From positions 1 to 26,767 of the forward strand of contig JBKQSL010000404.1 in assembly GCA_052143655.1 (NCBI GenBank): 26,767 nt of DNA, in the 5' to 3' direction. This document shows positions 5,620-11,312 of the stretch, piece by piece. The stretch comes from CAVSUR01 sp052143655. Lineage in GTDB: Bacteria; Actinomycetota; Actinomycetes; Streptosporangiales; Streptosporangiaceae. The position numbers and the translations under genes were made by a program. The notes beneath the pieces are model-generated. The model was given only the letters and a program-made list of their open reading frames with translations. It searched no databases and was not told the DNA's origin. Numbering within the stretch: the stretch's first letter is position 1; every line of letters starts with the position of its first letter.

Positions 5620-8396
5620 ACACCGCGACAGCGGGACCGGTAGCGTTCGCGCTGCTGACTGACGGCAGCACGGTCGAGATCCGGCCCGCGACCCCGCAAG
5701 ATACCGGCGCCGTCCGGGAGATGCATGCGGCCATGTCGGCCGACAACATGTACCGGCGGTTCTTCAGCCTGAACCCGCGCGCGGCCGAGCAGGAGGCCAA
5801 GCGGGTCTGCCGGCCGCCAGGCCCCGAGCACGCCGCGCTGCTCGCCTGGCAGAGCGGGCGGCTGGTCGGGGTGGCCAGTTACGAGCCCATCGGCAGCAAG
5901 CCCGGCGGCAAGCCCGCAGCCAGGCCCGGCGACCATCCGGGGGTCGCCGAGATCGCCTTCGCAGTGCCCGACGACATGCACCGCCGCGGCATCGCCACGC
6001 TGCTGCTCGAGCACCTGGTCTCGCTGGCCCGCCAGCGGGGCCTGGTCGCCTTCACCGCGGAGACGCTGGCCGACAACTCGCCCATGCTGCGGGTGTTCGC
6101 CGACGCCGGGCTGCCGGCCCGGCGGCACTACTCCGACGGCGTGGTCGAGCTGACGTTCCCGCTGCCGGGCAGCGAGGCCGACATTCACCTGGCCGAGTAC
6201 CTCAGCACCGTCGCCTCCCGGGAAAGCTACGCGGACGTGGCCAGCCTGCGGCCGCTGCTGCAGCCGTCTTCGGTCGCCGTCATCGGTGCCAGCCGGCACC
6301 GCGGCACGATCGGCCGGGCGATCCTGCGCAACATCGTCGCCTGCGGCTTCGCCGGCCGCATCTACGCGGTCAACCCGCACGCGCGGTCGGTCGAGGGCGT
6401 CTCCTGCGTGCCCTCGATCGATGCCCTGCCCGAGCCGGTCGACCTGGCGGTGGTCGTGGTGCCGACCGCGGCGGTGGCGGACGCGGCTGCGCGCTGCGGC
6501 CGCCGGGGCGTGCGCGGGCTGGCGGTCATCACCGCCAACCTGGGCGAGGTGGGCGCGGACCTGCTGGCCATCTGCCGCCGCTACGGCATGCGGCTGATCG
6601 GGCCGAACTGCTTCGGCGTGATGGTGCCGTCCATCGGCCTCAACGCCACGTTCGCCGCCACCCGCCCCGAGCCTGGTGTGGCCGGCCTGGTCGTCCAGTC
6701 CGGCGGGGTGGGGATCGCGCTGATCGAGCACCTGTCCCGGCTGGGCATCGGCGTGTCCTCGTTCGCCTCCACCGGTGACAAGTACGACGTGTCCAGCAAC
6801 GATCTGCTGACCTGGTGGGAACAGGACGGCGTGACCCGGCTGGCGATCCTGTACGTGGAGTCTTTCGGCAGCCCGCGAAAGTTCGCGCGCACCGCCCGGC
6901 GGGTCGGCCAGCAGATGCCGGTGCTGACGGTGCTGGCCGGCCGGTCGCCGGCCGGCCAGCGCGCCGCGGCCTCGCACACGGCTGCAGTGGCGACGCCGCT
7001 GGTCACCCAGGAGGCCCTGTTCGACCAGACGGGCGTGATCGCCACCGACAGCCTGGGCGAGCTGACCGAGGCCATCGCGTTCTTCGCCTGCCAGCCGCTG
7101 CCGGCCGGCGACCGGGTGGCGATCGTCACCAACGCCGGCGGCGCGGGCGTGCTGGCCGCGGATGCGTGCGGCGACCACGGCCTGCAGGTGGTCAAGCTCA
7201 GTGCGCCGACCCGGCGCCGGCTGCGCCGGCTGCTGCCGCCGGGCGCCAAGCTCACCGGGCCGGTCGAGACCACGGCCGGGGTCACCACGGCCGCGTTCCG
7301 CACCTGCCTGGAGGAGGTGGCCGCGGACGACGGCGTCGACGCCGTGCTGGTGGTGTCGGTTCCGACCGCGATCACCGACCTGCGGCTCGCCATCACCACC
7401 GCGGCGATCAGCAAGCCGGTGGTGGTCTCGCTGCTGGATCAGGCCGAGTCGGTGCAGTTGCTGCGCCCCGCCGAGGATGGCCCGGCCGAGCCGCCGGAGC
7501 CGCCGGCCGAGCCCGGCCCGGGCCCCGCGGGCCTGCGAGGGCCAGGCGTCACGGGCCGGCCCGCCTACGCCTATCCGGAGAGCGCCGCCCGCGCGCTCGG
7601 CCATGCGGTGCGCTACCAGGCCTGGCAGGTGCGCCAGCAGGGTCGCATCCCCGACTTCGCCGGCCTGCGCACGGCGGAAGCCCGGACGCTGATCGCCGGG
7701 TTCCTGACCGCGAACCCGGTCGGCGGCTGGCTGCCCGCCAGCCAGGCCACCGAGCTGCTGTCGTGCTATGGCATCCCGATGATCGCGACCGTCAGCGCCG
7801 CCACCGAGGAGGAGGCGGTCCGGGCCGCCGCGGGCTTCGGCGGCCGGGTGGTGCTCAAGGCCGAGGCCGACGGGCAGCCGCGCAAGCGCGGCGCGGGCTC
7901 GGTGCGGCTGGACCTGCGGACCGCCGAGGAAGTGAGCCAGGCCTACCGCGGGCTTGCGGCCGACTTCGGGCCTAGCCTGCGCCGGGTGCTGGTGCAGCCG
8001 ATGCTGTCCGGCGGCGTCGAGGCGCTGATCGGAGTGGTCCAGGAGCCCGTTTTCGGCCCTCTGGTGATCTTCGGCCTGGGCGGCGTCGCCACCGAGATAC
8101 TCGGCGATCATGCTGCTCGGCTGACGCCGCTGACCGACGCCGACGCCGACGAGCTGATCAGGTCGGTGCGCGCCGCGCCGCTGCTGTTCGGGCACCGCGG
8201 GTCGCCGCCGGTGGACACCGCGGGCCTGGCGCAGACGCTGCTGCGGGTCTCCCGGCTCGCCGATGACCTGCCCGAGCTGACCGAGATCGACCTCAACCCG
8301 GTGGTTGTCGGGCCGGACGGGGTCACCGCGGTGGGCGTCCGGGTGCGGATCAGCCCGTCCCAGCCCCGCGACCCATTCCTGCGCGAGCTGCGCTGA
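5616..8396 (+). CDS. GNAT / ADP-forming acyl-CoA synthetase fusion, probable protein lysine acetyltransferase (Pat-like)
   Basis: The 926-residue protein starts with a GNAT domain (about 10-175) whose acetyl-CoA loop is HRRGIATLLL. A Rossmann-type CoA-binding domain follows (about 211-310, VAVIGASRHRGTIGRAILRN). Next come succinyl-CoA-synthetase-like subdomains with GPNCFG and SHTAAV (His454 aligns with the phosphohistidine of active synthetases), and then an ATP-grasp domain (about 705-925). Pat enzymes with this architecture acetylate lysines of acetyl-CoA synthetase and other enzymes, with the synthetase part acting as a sensor. The GNAT-first order is the reverse of the Salmonella Pat. 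A Pro/Glu/Gly-rich linker (near 620-645) interrupts the synthetase half. The ATP-grasp motif usually written HKxxAGxV reads RKRGAGSV, so catalysis there may be lost. The ATG at 5616 overlaps the USP stop (ATGA), with GGAGAGG 7 bases before it. Confidence 0.88.
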   Translation: MNTATAGPVAFALLTDGSTVEIRPATPQDTGAVREMHAAMSADNMYRRFFSLNPRAAEQEAKRVCRPPGPEHAALLAWQSGRLVGVASYEPIGSKPGGKPAARPGDHPGVAEIAFAVPDDMHRRGIATLLLEHLVSLARQRGLVAFTAETLADNSPMLRVFADAGLPARRHYSDGVVELTFPLPGSEADIHLAEYLSTVASRESYADVASLRPLLQPSSVAVIGASRHRGTIGRAILRNIVACGFAGRIYAVNPHARSVEGVSCVPSIDALPEPVDLAVVVVPTAAVADAAARCGRRGVRGLAVITANLGEVGADLLAICRRYGMRLIGPNCFGVMVPSIGLNATFAATRPEPGVAGLVVQSGGVGIALIEHLSRLGIGVSSFASTGDKYDVSSNDLLTWWEQDGVTRLAILYVESFGSPRKFARTARRVGQQMPVLTVLAGRSPAGQRAAASHTAAVATPLVTQEALFDQTGVIATDSLGELTEAIAFFACQPLPAGDRVAIVTNAGGAGVLAADACGDHGLQVVKLSAPTRRRLRRLLPPGAKLTGPVETTAGVTTAAFRTCLEEVAADDGVDAVLVVSVPTAITDLRLAITTAAISKPVVVSLLDQAESVQLLRPAEDGPAEPPEPPAEPGPGPAGLRGPGVTGRPAYAYPESAARALGHAVRYQAWQVRQQGRIPDFAGLRTAEARTLIAGFLTANPVGGWLPASQATELLSCYGIPMIATVSAATEEEAVRAAAGFGGRVVLKAEADGQPRKRGAGSVRLDLRTAEEVSQAYRGLAADFGPSLRRVLVQPMLSGGVEALIGVVQEPVFGPLVIFGLGGVATEILGDHAARLTPLTDADADELIRSVRAAPLLFGHRGSPPVDTAGLAQTLLRVSRLADDLPELTEIDLNPVVVGPDGVTAVGVRVRISPSQPRDPFLRELR

Positions 8397-8439
8397 CCCG
8401 GCGCGACTGCGCTGACCCGGCGCGAGCTGCGCTGACCCG
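8381..8439 (+). repeat. Threefold 19-20-bp tandem repeat spanning the pat-like stop codon
   Basis: The unit GCGCGAGCTGCGCTGACCCG occurs at 8381-8400, in a 19-base version lacking one base at 8401-8419, and exactly again at 8420-8439. The first copy encodes the last residues and the TGA stop of the acetyltransferase, so the gene end has been triplicated, each copy carrying a TGA. Confidence 0.95.
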
Positions 8440-8464
8440 GGCTGGGCTGACGCTGCGGCAGCAC

Positions 8465-8478
8465 CGGGCGAAGGTCCC
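8465..8478. promoter_or_regulatory. DosR-like box candidate (site C)
   Basis: The complement reads GGGACCTTCGCCCG, which matches the DosR core at 10 of 14 positions. It lies 91 bases ahead of the third USP gene and shares AAGGTCCCGGC with site B. Confidence 0.45.
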
Positions 8479-8569
8479 GGCAGCCGAGGCGAAAGGCCTC
8501 TGCTGCCCGGCCGCTCCTCGGGAGCACGCTGAAAGTACCAAGCAGAGCCATGCGGGCAGGAGGCAGGCA

Positions 8570-9034
8570 ATGACTGGACAGAATGTCAGCGCTCTCCGGA
8601 TCGTGGCCGGCGTCGACGGGTCACCCGCCTCCCTCGCCGCCCTCCGCTGGGCCGTCCACCAGGCCGAGCTGACCGGCGGCAGCGTGCAGGCGGTGGTCGC
8701 CTGGCAGTTCCCCGCGCTGGTCGGCGGTTACGGCTGGGCCCCGGTGGCCGCGCTGCCCGACATCGACTTCTCCGAGGTCGCCGAGAAGACCGCGGCCGAG
8801 GCGATCGCCAAGGTCGTCGACCCGGCCAGCAATGTCACGGTCACCCCGAAGGTGGCAGAGGGCAACGCGGCCCGGGTGCTGCTGGACGCGGCCGCCGATG
8901 CTGACCTGCTGGTGATCGGCAGCCGCGGGCACGGCGGCTTCGCCGGCGCGCTGCTCGGCTCGGTCAGCCAGCACTGCACGCAGCACGCCCGCTGCCCGGT
9001 CGTCCTCATCCACGACCCGTCCCACGAGCGCTAG
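8570..9034 (+). CDS. Universal stress protein (UspA family), intact ATP motif
   Basis: The 154-residue protein has both hallmarks of an ATP-binding USP: the opening RIVAGVDGSPASLAALRWAV and the complete loop GSRGHGGFAGALLGS (G-x2-G-x9-G-S), ending in CPVVLI. It is therefore the most canonical of the three USPs in the window. The ATG at 8570 follows AGGAGG by 6 bases. The gene stands alone: the triplicated end of the acetyltransferase gene and site C precede it, and the aldo/keto reductase gene converges on it after 45 bases. ATP-binding USPs in mycobacteria (for example Rv2623) slow growth in dormancy; a similar role here is inferred from the context. Confidence 0.93.
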   Translation: MTGQNVSALRIVAGVDGSPASLAALRWAVHQAELTGGSVQAVVAWQFPALVGGYGWAPVAALPDIDFSEVAEKTAAEAIAKVVDPASNVTVTPKVAEGNAARVLLDAAADADLLVIGSRGHGGFAGALLGSVSQHCTQHARCPVVLIHDPSHER

Positions 9035-9079
9035 CTGCGCTTGTCCGGGAGCCGAGCCCCCGGATCCCCCCGGCCTCCG

Positions 9080-9892
9080 CTAGTCCGACTTCGCGAGTGC
9101 GTCGATCTGGGCCACCTCGCCGGGGGTGAGCTCGAAGCCGAACAGGTCCAGGTTGGCGGCGATCAGGCCCGGGTCGGCCGACTTCGGGATCACCGGGATC
9201 TCGTGCTGCAGGTGCCAGCGCAGCACTACCTGCGCGGTACTGACCTCGTGCCCGGCGGCGATCTTGGTGAGCACCGGGTCATCCAGGTCGGTGTCCTTCA
9301 GCGGGCTGTAGCCCTCCAGCACGACGCCCCGCTCGCGGTGAGCGGCCAGGACCGCGGGGTCATGCCGGCGCGGGTTCCAGTGCAGCTGATTCACCGCCGG
9401 GGCCTCGCCGCTGTCGGCGATCAGCTCGTCGATCTGGGCCGGGCCGAAATTGCTGACGCCGATCTCCCGGACCAGCCCGTCGGCGCGGATCCGGCACAGC
9501 TCATTCCATACCTGCTGGCGCAGCCGGGTCCGCGGCTGCGGCCAGTGCACCAGCCACAGGTCCAGGTAGTCGGTGCCGAGCGCGCGCAGCGACCTGCGCA
9601 GCACCGTGTGCTCGCGGCCGGCGTCGGAGGGTCGCAGCTTCGTGGTGATGAACACCTCGCCGCGGTCCAGGCCGCTGTCGGCAACCGCCCGGCCGACCTC
9701 CAGCTCGTTGCCGTACATCGTCGCGGTGTCGACGTGCCGGTACCCGGCGGCCAGGGCCGTGAGGACCGCGGCGTGCGCCTGCCGTCCGCGCATCGGCCAC
9801 GTGCCGAACCCGACCATGGGCATCGCGCTGCCGCCACGCAGCGGGACCGCGGGCACCGCACGGGTGTCGCTCATCTGCCCATTGTGCGCCAT
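9080..9892 (-). CDS. Aldo/keto reductase
   Basis: This 270-residue cytosolic NADPH-dependent oxidoreductase has a TIM-barrel fold and the catalytic tetrad Asp55, Tyr60 (DTATMYGNE), Lys85 (TTKL) and His116 (LVHWP). The coenzyme segment VIPKSADPGLIAANLDLFGF near the C-terminus is typical of the family. The sequence pattern is closest to AKR5-type 2,5-diketo-gluconate/methylglyoxal reductases, but the substrate cannot be read from the sequence. The ATG at 9892 is taken; GTG at 9895 and ATG at 9874 are alternatives, and none has a clear ribosome site. It converges on the USP gene and lies in the same direction as, and downstream of, the aminotransferase remnant and mscR. A role in aldehyde detoxification alongside mscR is plausible but inferred. 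Confidence 0.92.
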   Translation of the reverse strand: MAHNGQMSDTRAVPAVPLRGGSAMPMVGFGTWPMRGRQAHAAVLTALAAGYRHVDTATMYGNELEVGRAVADSGLDRGEVFITTKLRPSDAGREHTVLRRSLRALGTDYLDLWLVHWPQPRTRLRQQVWNELCRIRADGLVREIGVSNFGPAQIDELIADSGEAPAVNQLHWNPRRHDPAVLAAHRERGVVLEGYSPLKDTDLDDPVLTKIAAGHEVSTAQVVLRWHLQHEIPVIPKSADPGLIAANLDLFGFELTPGEVAQIDALAKSD

Positions 9893-9918
9893 CACGTCCA
9901 GCCCGCCCCGGCCGGCTG

Positions 9919-10075
9919 CTAGTCCGTCACCGGAGTGCCGGCCCGGCCGGTCAGGTCGGCGAGCAGGCTGGTCAGCCGCATTGTGACCGGGCCGGGCGCG
10001 CCGTCGCCCACCGGCCGCCCGTCCAGCGCGACGACGGGAGTGATCCCGCCCATCGTGCCGCTTTGCCCGGCTGCG
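9919..10075 (-). pseudogene. Class IV aminotransferase, C-terminal remnant
   Basis: The complement strand reads AGQSGTMGGITPVVALDGRP, then VGDGAPGPVTMRLTSLLADL, ending at a TAG at 9919. The SGTMGGITPVVALDGRPVGDG pattern is the pyridoxal-phosphate-side end of class IV aminotransferases (branched-chain/D-amino acid/aminodeoxychorismate lyase type). Only about 50 codons remain, and the fragment begins immediately after the mscR stop codon. The front of the gene, with the catalytic lysine, was lost, probably in the rearrangement that brought mscR here. A short peptide from an internal ATG at 10053 could in principle be made, but no ribosome site is evident. Confidence 0.72.
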
Positions 10076-11161
10076 TCACAGCACGACGACCGAGCGCAGC
10101 ACCTCCCCGCGGCCCATCTTGGCGAACGCCTCTTCCACGCCGTCGAGCGCGATCGTCTCGGACACGAACTTCTCCAGCGGCAGCCGTCCCTGCAGGTGCA
10201 GGTTGGTCAGCATCGGGAAGTCCCGCGACGGCAGGCAGTCGCCGTACCAGGACGACTTCAGCGCGCCGCCGCGGCCGAAGAAGTCCAGCAGCGGCAGCTC
10301 AAGCCGCATGTCCGGGGTCGGCACGCCGACCAGGACCACGGTCCCGGCCAGGTCGCGGGCGTAGAACGCCTGGGTGTAGGTCTCCGGGCGGCCGATCGCC
10401 TCGATCACCACGTCCGCGCCGTTGCCCTCGGTAAGCTCGCGGATCGCCTCGACCGGGTCGGTCTCGGTGGAGTTGACCACGTGCGTGGCGCCGAACTGGC
10501 GGGCCCAGTCCAGCTTGCGGTCGTCCACGTCGACCGCGATGATCGTGCGCGCGCCGGCCAGGCTGGCGCCGAGCACGGCCGCGTCGCCGACGCCGCCGCA
10601 GCCGATCACGGCCACCGAGTCGCCCCGGGTGACCTGGGCGGTGTTCAGCGCGGCCCCGAGGCCGGCCATGACCCCGCAGCCCAGCAGCCCGGCCACCTCC
10701 GGCTTGATCTGCGGGTTCACCTTCGTGCACTGGCCAGCGGCGACGAGGGTCTTCTCGGCGAACGCGCCGATGCCCAGCGCCGGGGACAGCGGCGTGCCGT
10801 CGGCGAGGGTCATCTTCTGGGCCGCGTTGCGGGTGGCGAAGCAGTACCAGGGGCGGCCGCGGCGGCACGCCCGGCACTGCCCGCAGACGGCGCGCCAGTT
10901 CAGGATGACGAAGTCGCCGGGTGCGACTTCGGTCACACCCTCGCCGACCGCCTCGACCAGGCCGGCTGCCTCGTGCCCGAGCAGGTACGGGAACTCCTCG
11001 CCGATGCCGCCCTCGCGATAGTGCAGGTCGGTGTGGCAGACGCCGCAGGCCTGCACCGCCACGAGCGCCTCGCCCGGGCCCGGGTCGGGAACGGCCACCG
11101 TCGTGACCTCAACCTTGGCGCCCAGCTCGGGGGCGATGACGCCCCTCACCTCATGTGCCAT
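10076..11161 (-). CDS. mscR: S-(hydroxymethyl)mycothiol dehydrogenase (MscR), zinc-dependent
   Basis: This 361-residue medium-chain zinc dehydrogenase oxidises the formaldehyde-mycothiol adduct with NAD and can reduce S-nitrosomycothiol. It thereby clears formaldehyde and nitric oxide from mycothiol-producing actinobacteria. Catalytic zinc ligands fit at Cys42 (ACGVCHTDL) and His63-Glu64 (LLGHEA); structural zinc cysteines are at 93, 96, 99 and 107 (CGQCRACRRGRPWYC). The dinucleotide loop is VIGCGGVGDAAVLG. Long stretches, such as GDFVILNWRAVCGQCRAC and DLAGTVVLVGVPTPDMRLEL, are as I remember them in M. tuberculosis Rv2259, also 361 residues. The ATG at 11161 gives that length; an ATG at 11188 is less likely. 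It is divergent from pepN across a 151-base gap holding a perfect 24-bp palindrome. Confidence 0.94.
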   Translation of the reverse strand: MAHEVRGVIAPELGAKVEVTTVAVPDPGPGEALVAVQACGVCHTDLHYREGGIGEEFPYLLGHEAAGLVEAVGEGVTEVAPGDFVILNWRAVCGQCRACRRGRPWYCFATRNAAQKMTLADGTPLSPALGIGAFAEKTLVAAGQCTKVNPQIKPEVAGLLGCGVMAGLGAALNTAQVTRGDSVAVIGCGGVGDAAVLGASLAGARTIIAVDVDDRKLDWARQFGATHVVNSTETDPVEAIRELTEGNGADVVIEAIGRPETYTQAFYARDLAGTVVLVGVPTPDMRLELPLLDFFGRGGALKSSWYGDCLPSRDFPMLTNLHLQGRLPLEKFVSETIALDGVEEAFAKMGRGEVLRSVVVL

Positions 11162-11215
11162 CAGGCCGGAGTCCTTTCTTCCTGGCATAACGGGCGGTCA
11201 CCGCCACTGTCGCCG

Positions 11216-11239
11216 CAGCCGCGCACCGGTGCGCGGCTG
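11216..11239. promoter_or_regulatory. Perfect 24-bp palindrome between mscR and pepN
   Basis: The half-site CAGCCGCGCACC is followed directly by its exact complement, with no spacer. It lies 55 bases upstream of mscR and 73 bases upstream of pepN, in the shared divergent promoter region. A dimeric repressor site is the simplest reading. A hairpin with no loop is less likely in RNA. Confidence 0.6.
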
Positions 11240-11312
11240 GTGTGGGCGATGATACGGCGGGCGGGTCCCGTTCTGGTACGGTCGGCCTGCTCTTGGGCGA
11301 AGGAGGCCACTG

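Noticed and set aside
5553..8570. A roughly 1000-codon open frame antisense to the USP/acetyltransferase operon
   Set aside because: It is the complement-frame shadow of a GC-rich gene: Arg/Gly/His/Gln-rich, no motifs, no ribosome site, and it fully overlaps a gene with clear domains.
9035..9079. Possible bidirectional terminator between the convergent USP and aldo/keto reductase genes
   Set aside because: Only a 6-bp TCCGGG/CCCGGA stem with a long loop and no T-tract; too weak to annotate.
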